Source of the DNA: Micromonospora chersina
GTDB lineage: Bacteria; Actinomycetota; Actinomycetes; Mycobacteriales; Micromonosporaceae
Length of the DNA stretch: 64,000 nucleotides
NCBI RefSeq assembly: GCF_900091475.1
Contig: NZ_FMIB01000002.1
Span: 4,154,001 to 4,218,000, forward strand
Direction: 5' to 3'
The notes under the pieces were generated by a model, which was given only the letters and a program-made list of their open reading frames with translations, ran no database searches and was not told the DNA's origin. The translations under genes were made by a program, and so were the position numbers. This document shows positions 36,215 through 46,007 of the stretch, piece after piece. Each line of letters begins with the position of its first letter. Positions within the stretch are counted from its first letter, which is position 1.

Positions 36215-37288
36215 GTGAGTGTCGCGTTGGTGACCGGCTCGGGCGGTCTGATCGGCTCCGAGGCGGCCCGGCACTTCGCCGGCCTCGGGCTCGACGTGGT
36301 CGGCATCGACAACGACATGCGCCGGTACTTCTTCGGTGAGGACGGCTCGACCGCCTGGAGCCTGGACCGCCTCGCCGCCGAGCTGGGCCGTGCCTACACC
36401 CACCACGCCGTGGACATCCGGGACCGGGACGGCCTGGAGCAGGTCTTCAAGAAGTACGGCTCGGACATCGCCGTGGTCATCCACAGCGCCGCCCAGCCCA
36501 GCCACGACTGGGCCGCCAAGGAGCCGTACACCGACTTCGACGTCAACGCCGGCGGCACCCTCAACGTGCTGGAGAACACCCGGCGGCACGCCATCGACGC
36601 CCCGTTCATCCACTGCTCGACCAACAAGGTCTACGGCGACCGCCCGAACACCCTGCCGCTGATCGAGCTGGAGACCCGCTACGAGCTGCCCGAGGACCAC
36701 CACTGGTACGACGGCATCACCGAGGACATGTCGATCGACGAGTCGCTGCACTCGATCTTCGGCGCCTCCAAGGTGGCCTCCGACGTGATGGTCCAGGAGT
36801 ACGGCCGGTACTTCGACATGAAGACGGCCTGCTTCCGGGGCGGCACGCTGACCGGCCCGGCGCACTCCGCCGCCGAGCTGCACGGCTTCCTGGCCTACCT
36901 GATGCGCTGCGTCATGGAGGGCCGGACCTACAACCTCTTCGGCTACAAGGGGAAGATGGTCCGGGACGCCATCCACTCGCGGGACGTGCTCACCGCGTTC
37001 GAGGCGTTCTTCCGCGAGCCGCGCTCCGCGCAGGTCTACAACCTCGGCGGCGGCCGGCACTCGAACACCTCGCACATCGAGGCGTTCCGGATCGCCGAGG
37101 ACATCACCGGCCGGGTGGCGAAGATCAACTACGTCGAGCAGGCCCGCACCGGCGACCACCAGTGGTACGTGAGCAGCATGGCCCGGTTCGAGGAGCACTA
37201 CCCGAACTGGAAGATCACCTACGACGTGCCGATGATCCTCCGGGAGATCTACGAGGCGAACGTCGACAAGTGGGTGCCGAAGGCATGA
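36215..37288 (+). CDS. NAD-dependent epimerase/dehydratase (CDP-tyvelose epimerase-like)
   Basis: A 357-residue extended short-chain dehydrogenase acting on a nucleotide-linked sugar. The Rossmann loop TGSGGLIG (7-14) binds [11 protein letters not shown] (134-141) is the SDR serine strand. The usual catalytic YxxxK reads F182-G-A-S-K186, so the tyrosine is phenylalanine. The overall pattern resembles the CDP-paratose/tyvelose 2-epimerase group. The GTG at 36215 has AGGAGTG upstream; longer frames run through the tRNA gene and are not credible. The glycosyltransferase gene overlaps by four bases (ATGA), so the pair probably serves one surface glycan. Confidence 0.88.
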   Translation: MSVALVTGSGGLIGSEAARHFAGLGLDVVGIDNDMRRYFFGEDGSTAWSLDRLAAELGRAYTHHAVDIRDRDGLEQVFKKYGSDIAVVIHSAAQPSHDWAAKEPYTDFDVNAGGTLNVLENTRRHAIDAPFIHCSTNKVYGDRPNTLPLIELETRYELPEDHHWYDGITEDMSIDESLHSIFGASKVASDVMVQEYGRYFDMKTACFRGGTLTGPAHSAAELHGFLAYLMRCVMEGRTYNLFGYKGKMVRDAIHSRDVLTAFEAFFREPRSAQVYNLGGGRHSNTSHIEAFRIAEDITGRVAKINYVEQARTGDHQWYVSSMARFEEHYPNWKITYDVPMILREIYEANVDKWVPKA

Positions 37289-38091
37289 CCACCGGCACCA
37301 AGCGGAACGTGCTCGGCGTACTCGTCGACGCGACCGACTACGCCCGCGCGACCGAGGCCGTGGTCGCGGCGGCGCACGACCGCCGCCCGCTGGCCCTCAC
37401 CGCCCTGGCCGTGCACGGCGTGATGACCGGCGTGCTCGACCCGGCGCACAACGCCCGGCTCAACTCCTTCGACGTGGTCACCCCCGACGGCCAGCCGGTG
37501 CGTTGGGCGCTGAACCTGCTGCACGGCGCCGGCCTCACCGACCGGGTCTACGGGCCGGAGCTCACCCTCCGGGTGCTCGCCCGCTTCGCCGACGAGGGGC
37601 TGCCGGTCTACCTCTACGGCTCCACCGAGGAGACCCTGTCCCGCCTCATCCCGGCCCTGGAGCGGAAGTTCCCGGCGCTGAAGATCGCCGGTGTCGAGCC
37701 GTCCAAGTTCCGATCCCTGGAGCCCGGCGAGGACGCCGAGATCGCCGACCGGATCAAGGCCAGCGGCGCCCGGCTCGTCCTGGTCGGGCTGGGCTGCCCC
37801 CGGCAGGAGGTCTTCGCGTACGCCATGCGGCCGCTGCTGGACATGCCGCTGATGGCCGTCGGCGCGGCCTTCGACTACCACGCCGGGCTGCTGCGCAACC
37901 CGCCGCCGTGGATGCAGCGGGCCGGCCTGGAGTGGTTCTGGCGGCTCGGCCTGGAGCCGAAGCGGCTCTGGCGCCGCTACCTCATCCTCAACCCGGCCTA
38001 CCTGGCCCGGCTGGCCGCGCAGAAGACCGGCCTGTGGAAGGCCACCCCGCCGCCCCCGGCGACGGAGCGCCCGGCCACCTTCGACGTCTGA
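37285..38091 (+). CDS. WecG/TagA/CpsF-family glycosyltransferase
   Basis: A 268-residue GT26-family enzyme of the kind that adds N-acetylmannosamine or N-acetylmannosaminuronate to a lipid carrier in teichoic acid or common-antigen synthesis. Family marks are the [12 protein letters not shown] segment with the putative catalytic aspartate, YLYGSTEET, and [14 protein letters not shown]. The C-terminal basic helix [17 protein letters not shown] is the membrane-docking appendage. It is translationally coupled to the epimerase upstream, and a terminator follows. The acceptor lipid and sugar are not determined. Confidence 0.92.
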   Translation: MTTGTKRNVLGVLVDATDYARATEAVVAAAHDRRPLALTALAVHGVMTGVLDPAHNARLNSFDVVTPDGQPVRWALNLLHGAGLTDRVYGPELTLRVLARFADEGLPVYLYGSTEETLSRLIPALERKFPALKIAGVEPSKFRSLEPGEDAEIADRIKASGARLVLVGLGCPRQEVFAYAMRPLLDMPLMAVGAAFDYHAGLLRNPPPWMQRAGLEWFWRLGLEPKRLWRRYLILNPAYLARLAAQKTGLWKATPPPPATERPATFDV

Positions 38092-38103
38092 CGCCCGAAA
38101 CGA

Positions 38104-38138
38104 CGTCCGGCGGCCACCCGTGAGGGGACCGCCGGACG
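38104..38138. terminator. Terminator hairpin
   Basis: Ten-bp perfect arms CGTCCGGCGG/CCGCCGGACG (38104-38113 / 38129-38138) between the convergent glycosyltransferase and protease genes. Confidence 0.7.
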
Positions 38139-38156
38139 CCGGTGGGAGAGGTTGGC

Positions 38157-40169
<2,013 letters not shown>

Positions 40170-40389
40170 CTCCCTACCTCCCTCCGACCGGCACAGGACC
40201 GTCCGCCGGGTGAGGCACAGGCGAATCGACGCTGACCGATCATTAAGAGGCTAGGCCAGCAGCGGAAACACTGTGAACATGCCGGATCCGCCATAACGCC
40301 GGTGGGATGACCCCTACGGGAGGGCGTACGGGAGGAACCGGGGTGCCGGCCCGGATCCGGCCGGCGTGCGACCGGGCAAGGCTGGAGCC

Positions 40390-40992
40390 ATGGACGAGCG
40401 TCTCACCGTGCTGCTCCCCCTCGCCGCCGTCTGGCTGGCCGCCGGCGTGATCGCGGACGGACTGCCCCGGCTGGACCGCGCCCGCGCGCTGCGCCGGCGT
40501 ACCGGATGGTTGTCCGCCCTGGTGCTCGCCGGCCTGGCGCTGACCGCGGCCGTGCTGGCGGTGGGCCTCCAGAGCGCCGGCACGACGGCGCTCGACCGGG
40601 CCGCCGCCGGGCTCACCCTCGCGGTGGCCCCCGCGCTGGTCGTCGCGGTCTGCACGGTACGCCGGATCCGGTGGCTGTGGGCCGGCGCGGGCGCGTTCGC
40701 CGCCGCGCCGGACACCCCTGCCCCGCACGGGCTGCGTGCCGCCGCGGCGCACCCGCTGATCGGGATGCCGCTCCAGGTGACCGTGCTGGCGATGCTCGGC
40801 GCGGTGCTCCCGGCCACGGGCGTCGACCTGTTCGCGACGCCGGCCGTCGCCGGGCCCGCGACCACCGTCGCGGTGCTCGGCGTGATCGCCGTCGGGGTAC
40901 GCCACGCCCTGCGGCACAACCGCCTCGCCGAGCGGGCCCTGCCGCCGGCGACCGCCGCGTCAGCGCGTGCGGCTGGTCCCCTGCACGTATAG
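40390..40992 (+). CDS. Small polytopic membrane protein
   Basis: A 200-residue protein with about five hydrophobic helices (near residues 5-25, 38-57, 70-88, 118-135, 150-170) and short basic loops (RRRTGWL, VRRIRWLW). I set the start at the ATG after GGAG; a GTG eight codons earlier is possible. No family was recognised. The last 33 bases overlap the convergent hypothetical gene at 40960, which is unusual but frequent in this compact region. Confidence 0.6.
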   Translation: MDERLTVLLPLAAVWLAAGVIADGLPRLDRARALRRRTGWLSALVLAGLALTAAVLAVGLQSAGTTALDRAAAGLTLAVAPALVVAVCTVRRIRWLWAGAGAFAAAPDTPAPHGLRAAAAHPLIGMPLQVTVLAMLGAVLPATGVDLFATPAVAGPATTVAVLGVIAVGVRHALRHNRLAERALPPATAASARAAGPLHV

Positions 40993-41361
40993 CAGCTCCA
41001 GGATCGCCCGGGTCGCCTCGAACCAGCGGTCCAGCCAGCCGGGCGGGGGCACGCTGCCCTTCGGCGGCAACTCCATGAGCAGCCCGCGCAGCAGCGGGTG
41101 GTCCACCAGGGACTCCTGCGGCTCCATGGGCCAGCCGGTCGGCGGGAAGGACGGCTCGGTGAGCGGGTTCGGGTCGAGCGACGGCAGGGAGAGCGGTGGG
41201 GCGGGCTGCTCCGGTGCGGGCACGTCCCGGCCGCCCATCTCGGCGTCGCCGGAGCCCACCTCGGTGAGGACGCTGTCCCGGCGTGCCCCGCGGTACTTGC
41301 CACCGAACCGCTCGGGCTTGCCCGGACCGTTGGTGAGATTCTCTGAGCCGATCGTCGTCAT
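40960..41361 (-). CDS. Conserved-looking hypothetical protein
   Basis: A 133-residue soluble protein. The first 75 residues are polar and proline-rich (GKPERFGGKYRG, PAPEQPAPPLSLPSLDP). The C-terminal 55 residues look folded and amphipathic: MEPQESLVDHPLLRGLLMEL, then GWLDRWFEATRAILELLYVQ. No domain was recognised. The codon pattern is typical of a real gene. It overlaps the convergent membrane protein gene and precedes no operon partner closely. Confidence 0.6.
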   Translation of the reverse strand: MTTIGSENLTNGPGKPERFGGKYRGARRDSVLTEVGSGDAEMGGRDVPAPEQPAPPLSLPSLDPNPLTEPSFPPTGWPMEPQESLVDHPLLRGLLMELPPKGSVPPPGWLDRWFEATRAILELLYVQGTSRTR

Positions 41362-41518
41362 CCGTCTCGCCTGCCTCGTTCGGTTGCCGATCTGTGCGGT
41401 TCAACGAGGCGGAACGGAACTGGCGACGGGTGGCCGTGAGCGGCCCGGGCGCGGACGAAATGGTCCCGCCCGGCGACGTTGCCGAGCGGGACCACGCTTT
41501 CTGGGACGGGACGCCGGA

Positions 41519-41746
41519 TCAGCTCCGGCCGAACGTACCGCCCCTGGCGCCGGCGACGAAGGCGTGCCAGTCACCCGGGGCGAAGACCAGGGCAGGGCCC
41601 TTCCTGTCCTTCGAGTCCCGGACGCCGACCGCCCCGGTCACGTACGCGACCTCCACGCAGTTGTCACAGTTCGGCCCGCTCTTCGAGCTCTTGAACCACG
41701 TCGCCTGCGTCAGGTCCACGGGGAACTCCTTGGTCGCCATTTCCAC
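41519..41746 (-). CDS. DUF397 protein
   Basis: A 75-residue DUF397 protein, an actinomycete-specific family. The signature is complete: TWFKSSKSGPNCDNCVEVAY, VGVRDSKDRKGPALVFAPGDW and a C-terminal HAFVAGARGG. DUF397 genes nearly always follow an XRE/DUF5753 regulator, as here, where the two overlap by 37 bases. The pair belongs to the WhiJ-like systems that affect development and antibiotic production; the small protein is thought to modulate the regulator. GC content falls below the surroundings in this pair. Confidence 0.93.
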   Translation of the reverse strand: MEMATKEFPVDLTQATWFKSSKSGPNCDNCVEVAYVTGAVGVRDSKDRKGPALVFAPGDWHAFVAGARGGTFGRS

Positions 41747-42591
41747 AACGGCTCCTCTGCCAATTTTGCGATGTGTGCGATGGATTCCTCCGGGCGAATG
41801 GCCGCTGCTCGAATGTGATCGAAGATGAAGCTGTACTTCTGTAGTTCGTCGCTCTTCTCCAGGAAGAGCCCACCCGTGGCGTTCTCCGCGTACACGACAT
41901 CGGGATCACTCGGTTCGGGGAAGCTGAGGATCGTGAAGGTCCCGTCCATGCCGGCGTGCGCGCCCACCTCGAAGGGCAGGACCTGCAACGTCACGTTCGG
42001 CAGTTCGGCCACCTCCACCAACCGTCTGAGCTGGCCACGCATCACCGCGTCGCCGCCAACCGGCCGGCTCAGCACCGCCTCATCGAGCACCACCCACAGA
42101 TCGACCGGATCGTCCTGGGTCAACAACGACTGACGGCCCAGTCGGACACGCACCCGCTGTTCGACCTGTTCGGCGGAGAAGTCCGGCCGAGCGGCCCGGA
42201 TCATCGCCCCCGCGTACTCCTCGGTCTCCAGCAGGCCCGGCACGACCTGCTGTTCGTACGCCCGGATCGAGCTGGCCGCCGCCTCCAGTCCCACGTACGC
42301 CCCGACCAGCACCGTGCTGTACGGATGCCACCAGCCCTTCTGCCGGGCCTCGCGAGCGATCTGCACCAGCTCGTCGCTCTCGGCCCCGACCACCCCGTAG
42401 ATGCGGAGCATGTCCCGCACGTCCCGGGGGGTCGCGGTGGTGTGGCCGGTCTCGATACGCGAGATCTTGGAGGCCGAACACTCCAACTGCTCGGCGACCG
42501 TCTCGATGGTGATGCCGGCAGCTTCGCGCTGCCGTCTAAGTTCCGCCCCCAGGCGTCGACGACGGATGGTCGGGCTGCGCCGTTCGCTCAC
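41710..42591 (-). CDS. XRE-family regulator with DUF5753 domain (WhiJ-like)
   Basis: A 293-residue regulator. The N-terminal helix-turn-helix (RRRLGAELRRQREAAGITIE, then LECSASKISRIETGHTT) binds DNA. The rest is a DUF5753 effector domain starting around residue 110 (SIRAYEQQVVPGLLETEEYA), with RVRLGRQSLLTQDDPVDLWV and the PFEVGAHAGMDGTFTILSFPE strand. It overlaps the DUF397 gene. Regulators of this class recognise sites near their own pair; the palindrome at 42841-42868, 250 bases upstream, is a candidate. Confidence 0.93.
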   Translation of the reverse strand: MSERRSPTIRRRRLGAELRRQREAAGITIETVAEQLECSASKISRIETGHTTATPRDVRDMLRIYGVVGAESDELVQIAREARQKGWWHPYSTVLVGAYVGLEAAASSIRAYEQQVVPGLLETEEYAGAMIRAARPDFSAEQVEQRVRVRLGRQSLLTQDDPVDLWVVLDEAVLSRPVGGDAVMRGQLRRLVEVAELPNVTLQVLPFEVGAHAGMDGTFTILSFPEPSDPDVVYAENATGGLFLEKSDELQKYSFIFDHIRAAAIRPEESIAHIAKLAEEPLWKWRPRSSPWT

Positions 42592-43220
42592 GACGCCACC
42601 CCACGGGTCGATGGACGGGGAATCCCATTCCTCGCGCGCACCCGGCTACCTCCGGTCGGTCGCGCCCGGTCTCACACCCGCCGGGGCGCGACCGGCGTAC
42701 GGCGGGCGATCGTTCGCGGCAGGGGGTGGTGCCGGTCATCGACCGGCCGCGTCGGGCGAAACCGGCGTCCAGTGTGCCGCCCCGGGACCTGAGGCTTCAA
42801 GCGTCCCGTTCACGTGTCGTGCTCGCATATCAGCAAAAGACGACGTGCAACTTGCATGAAGCACGTCGCTGATGCACTCTGTCGGTATGGCACGGGTTAC
42901 TCACCGTCTTCGCATGATCTCCGGGCGTGGTCGCACCACGGGCCGCGGGACGGCAGGAGGGGAGCCGTCCCGCGCCGAGCGACCTGCCCCGGGGTGAAGA
43001 CCCCGCCGCTGCACGCCAGCTTGGCTGTGGCGGCGGGAGCGGTAGCCGGGAGCAGCCGGGGTGATGGTCGGGTGGCGGTCCGCCACCGCGGGTACGGCCC
43101 GACCAGCACCGACCCACTGATCAGCCGGTCCACGAGGCAGACCCCCCGTCACCGGACCGACCTGTCCCCCCGATCAGCCTCGCCGGCCCGCCCGCCGGCC
43201 GATCCTCCCCAGGAGCCCAT
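42592..43220. other. 629-base gap without a convincing gene; contains an inverted repeat
   Basis: Every frame here has atypical composition and no family sequence. The AT-richer part at 42820-42890 holds a perfect inverted repeat, CGACGTGC (42841-42848) and GCACGTCG (42861-42868), with the 12-base spacer AACTTGCATGAA. Flanking ATCAG/CTGAT bases extend it with a bulge. It may be an operator or a short transcript hairpin for the XRE/DUF397 pair or the plus-strand gene at 43221. The rest (42900-43210) is GC-rich and featureless to me. Confidence 0.45.
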
Positions 43221-43508
43221 GTGCTTCCCCGCTCCGGTGACGTACTGCACGTGACTCGCGCGGCGAGTGTCCAGTTCCTCCGACCGATCATGTTCCGGGT
43301 GATCCGGGTGCTCGACTGGCCGACCTACGACGGTTGGCTCTGGCTCGACGGCTACGAGTTGAACGCGGCGGGGGACGCGGTCAACCGGCGGTCGATCTTC
43401 GTACAGCAGGAGGGGTTGGGGCACGTCCAGGCCGCGCCCGCCCCGCGTCAGCACACCGTCCGAACGGCCCGTCGTCCGGTGGTCCGGACCCCGGTCCGGG
43501 TCGGCTGA
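43221..43508 (+). CDS. Small conserved-looking protein
   Basis: A 95-residue soluble protein whose centre looks strongly folded: VTRAASVQFLRPIMFRVIRV, then LDWPTYDGWLWLDGYELN and RRSIFVQQEGL. The aromatic-rich core and conserved-looking charges suggest a real domain of the small nucleic-acid or ligand-binding type, but I recognise no family with certainty. The GTG at 43221 has AGGAG five bases upstream; an internal GTG at 43251 is the alternative. Basic residues dominate the C-terminal 25 residues. Confidence 0.6.
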   Translation: MLPRSGDVLHVTRAASVQFLRPIMFRVIRVLDWPTYDGWLWLDGYELNAAGDAVNRRSIFVQQEGLGHVQAAPAPRQHTVRTARRPVVRTPVRVG

Positions 43509-43607
43509 CCTCACGAAACCCGGTCGGGGGGCGTGCCACCGCCATAGAATCGGTACGCCCACCCCGGCAAACGCTCCACCCCGCGCGCACCGGACCCTGA
43601 ACCTGGG

Positions 43608-44042
43608 ATGGTCATGGTCAATCTGCCCGCCGCGCGGCGGCACCACCGGTCCCGTATCGGCTACGGCCTCGGGCTCCTCCTGTTCCTCGGCGCCGCGACC
43701 ATGCTCGCGCTCGTGGTCCGCCACCCCGCCTTCTCCGCGACCACGGAGTTGACCGAGCCGGTCCCGGCTCCGGAGATCACCGTGGTCGGGGAGGGCAACC
43801 GGCCGGCCACCGAAGCGAACGAGGACCAGCCCGACGGGGCCGACCCACCGGTGGCCGGCGCATCGGGCGACGACGTCGGCCCCTCGGCGGAGGCCGGCGC
43901 CGGGGGCGGGGAGTCCTCGCTGGCCGACCGGCCCTCCGCCACCACCGACCTCAGCCGGTCGCTGTTCTACTCGGGGCTGCTCGGCCTCGCCATCTCGCTG
44001 GCCGGCCTGGGCCTGGTCGGCACCCGACGCCGCCAGTGGTGA
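43608..44042 (+). CDS. Membrane protein with two terminal helices
   Basis: A 144-residue protein with a hydrophobic helix at each end (about residues 18-36 and 117-136) enclosing an acidic, Pro/Gly/Ala-rich segment of about 75 residues. The last helix followed by RRRQW looks like a sortase cell-wall-sorting tail, but no LPxTG-like pentapeptide precedes it, so it is more likely a hairpin membrane protein. A TAGAAT box at 43545-43550 is the probable -10. It is convergent with the PASTA protein gene across a minisatellite. Function unknown. Confidence 0.65.
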   Translation: MVMVNLPAARRHHRSRIGYGLGLLLFLGAATMLALVVRHPAFSATTELTEPVPAPEITVVGEGNRPATEANEDQPDGADPPVAGASGDDVGPSAEAGAGGGESSLADRPSATTDLSRSLFYSGLLGLAISLAGLGLVGTRRRQW

Positions 44043-44070
44043 ACGCTCAGGCGGGCCCGGAGTGAACGCT

Positions 44071-44166
44071 CGCCGCGCGGCGGTGGTGGACGGTCGCCGC
44101 GCGGCGGTGGTGGATGGTCGCCGCATGGCGGTGGTGGATGGTCGCCGCGCGGCGGTGGTGGACGGT
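44071..44166. repeat. 24-bp minisatellite, four copies
   Basis: Four head-to-tail copies of a 24-bp unit beginning CGCCGCGCGGCGGTGGTGGA (44071-44094, 44095-44118, 44119-44142, 44143-44166), differing at one to three bases, plus a degenerate fifth. The last copy touches the stop codon of the PASTA gene. The period is a multiple of three. Confidence 0.85.
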
Positions 44167-45104
44167 CACGGCGTGGCGGTCACCGTCGGCGCGGGCGTCG
44201 AGGCGTCCGTCGTCGGGGCCGCGGCCCGGGCCACCACGACGGTGACCTGGTCTCCCTCGGCGACCGTCTCGCCGGCCTCCGGGTCGGTGTCGATCACCGT
44301 CCCGGCGGGCTGGTCCGACGTCCGGTACCGCACCCGGTAGTCCACGCCCAGCCGGTCGAGGGCCGCCCGGGCGGCCGACTCCGGCAGCCCCACGAGCGGC
44401 GGCACCGGCACCTCGGCGGCCGCCGTGGTGGTCGGCGGGCTGCTCGGCGGCGAACTGCGCGGCGCGGCCGTGCTCGGGGTGACACTTGTCTGCGGGGCGG
44501 TGCTCGGCACCGCCGACGGCGACAGCCCGGGCTCGGCGTTCCGGTCCGCCGCGCGGAGAGCCAGCCAGACGCCCACGCCGATCAGGGCGATCAGCAGCAG
44601 CGCGAGGACGCCCAGCAGGATCGGCATCCACCAGCGGCGACCCGCCTGCTCCTCGGTGTACCACTCGGTGCCGGGCTCCGGGTATCCGGCCGGACGCGGT
44701 GGCGGAACGCCGGCGCGTCCCGACCACGCGGGGCTGACCGGCTCCGCGCGGGTGGCGTCCATCGGCCGCCGCGTTTCGGCGCCGCCGTCACCGCGAGGCA
44801 GCGGGCGGGTGGCATCAGCGGCCGCCGGCATGGCCCGCGTCGCCTCCGCGTCCTCCGCGCCCGCCCCGCCAGCGCCGGCAAGCCCGGCCGGCATAGCCCG
44901 GGTGGTGTCGGCGTCGCCACCGCCGGCCGGTTCCCGGGGCATGGCCCGGGTCGCATCGGCGTCCTCACCGCCGTCGTCGGGCTGCGCGGGGCGGTCGGGT
45001 GGGACGGCGCGGGTGGCGTCGGGGTCGGCGCCGCTCCGGTCGGGGGGCAGCGCCCGGGTCGCGTCCGGGTCCCCGGCGGGCGGCTCCTGACGGTCGTCGC
45101 TCAT
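44166..45104 (-). CDS. Orphan PASTA-domain membrane protein with DATR-repeat tail
   Basis: A 312-residue bitopic protein. The cytoplasmic half (about residues 1-150) carries seven copies of a short motif, DATRAxP or close variants (DATRALP, DATRAVP, DATRAMP, DTTRAMP, EATRAMP, DATRPLP, DATRAEP), spaced by 10-15 residues. A membrane helix lies near residues 158-180, then a Ser/Thr/Pro linker and one PASTA domain (about 225-295, VPVPPLVGLPESAARAALDRLGV). There is no kinase domain. The threonines suit phosphorylation by PknA/PknB, but that is inference. I chose the ATG at 45104, preceded by AAAGGA. A second PASTA gene lies upstream. Confidence 0.88.
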   Translation of the reverse strand: MSDDRQEPPAGDPDATRALPPDRSGADPDATRAVPPDRPAQPDDGGEDADATRAMPREPAGGGDADTTRAMPAGLAGAGGAGAEDAEATRAMPAAADATRPLPRGDGGAETRRPMDATRAEPVSPAWSGRAGVPPPRPAGYPEPGTEWYTEEQAGRRWWMPILLGVLALLLIALIGVGVWLALRAADRNAEPGLSPSAVPSTAPQTSVTPSTAAPRSSPPSSPPTTTAAAEVPVPPLVGLPESAARAALDRLGVDYRVRYRTSDQPAGTVIDTDPEAGETVAEGDQVTVVVARAAAPTTDASTPAPTVTATP

Positions 45105-45205
45105 CGCACGTCCTTTCCCCACCGGGACAGGGCGGCCTGACCCTCGATCGTCCACGGTAACGGTCCGCCGGACCATCGGCAGGCATCAGCGCGCCGGGCG
45201 GCCCG

Positions 45206-45892
45206 TCACGGGGAGGGCAGCGGGCTGGCGGTCGGCGTCGTGGCGGGCTCGTCGCCGCAGGTGAGGGTGACCGGGTCGTTCCACCGGGCCGAACTGCCGC
45301 CGGCCGGGTCCTGCGCGGTGACCGGGCCCTGGCGGCTGGTGCGGTAACGGGGATAGAGACCGGCCGCCACCAGGTCGTCGGCCGCGTCGGCGCAGCTCTG
45401 GGCCACCAGGTCGGGCACCGGAACAGCGGGCGCCGGGCCGGCGACCCAGAGGGTGACCGTGACGCCGCGCTTCACCGGCGTACCGGGCTCGGGCGAGGTG
45501 CGCTCGACCGCACGGCCGGAGCCGCTGCCGAACACCAGCCGCCAGCCCAGCTTGCGAGCCCTCAACTCCCGTCGGGCCTGCTCGAAGTCGGTGCCCACGA
45601 CCTGCGGCACGGTGAGGCCGGCGGCGGTGGTGGTGCGGGTGCCGGTCGGCCGGTCGTCGGCGGGGCTCGGCAGCGCGGCGGGCGTGGTCGCCTCGACGGA
45701 GGGGATGGTGGCGGCCGCGGCGGGTGGTGCGGTGGGCCGGTCGGGTTCCCCGGCCAGCACCCAGCCGCCGCTCGCGCCGATCACCGCCAGCAGGACCGCC
45801 GCCAGGCCGCCACCGAGGAGCAGCCGGGTCCGGTCCGCCCCCGGTTCGTCGCCTGCCCCGGGCTGCCGGTCCGGGTAACCCTCGTCCGTCAT
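45206..45892 (-). CDS. Orphan PASTA-domain membrane protein
   Basis: A 228-residue protein with a short acidic cytoplasmic end, one membrane helix (about residues 25-47) and two PASTA-like domains outside (about 92-150, TVPQVVGTDFEQARRELRAR; and 157-215, VPVPDLVAQSCADAADDLVA). No kinase or penicillin-binding domain is attached. The second PASTA unit has a cysteine pair (QSCADA, TLTCGD) that could form a disulfide. The ATG at 45892 is preceded by GGGGGA. It lies 101 bases upstream of the other PASTA gene on the same strand, so the two are probably co-expressed. Confidence 0.87.
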   Translation of the reverse strand: MTDEGYPDRQPGAGDEPGADRTRLLLGGGLAAVLLAVIGASGGWVLAGEPDRPTAPPAAAATIPSVEATTPAALPSPADDRPTGTRTTTAAGLTVPQVVGTDFEQARRELRARKLGWRLVFGSGSGRAVERTSPEPGTPVKRGVTVTLWVAGPAPAVPVPDLVAQSCADAADDLVAAGLYPRYRTSRQGPVTAQDPAGGSSARWNDPVTLTCGDEPATTPTASPLPSP

Positions 45893-45994
45893 CACGTCCC
45901 CCGCCTCAGTCACCGGCGACGGTATCCGGCGCCACCAAGCCCGTCCGGGCCGAGCCGGCCGCCGCCACCACTCGCCGCGCCGACCCTGGGACGC

Positions 45995-46000
45995 TACGCT
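45995..46000 (+). promoter_or_regulatory. -10 box, leaderless start of membrane protein gene
   Basis: TACGCT followed by seven bases and the ATG at 46008, the spacing expected when transcription starts at the initiation codon. Confidence 0.4.
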
Positions 46001-46007
46001 CCCCGGC

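Noticed and set aside
42814..43254. A 146-codon plus-strand frame and a smaller one at 42887-42997 in the gene-free gap
   Set aside because: Composition is unlike neighbouring genes, ribosome sites are absent and no fold is suggested; called as gap.
43608..44042. Sortase substrate with LPxTG tail
   Set aside because: The C-terminal helix and RRRQW tail fit, but no LPxTG or LAxTG pentapeptide is present.
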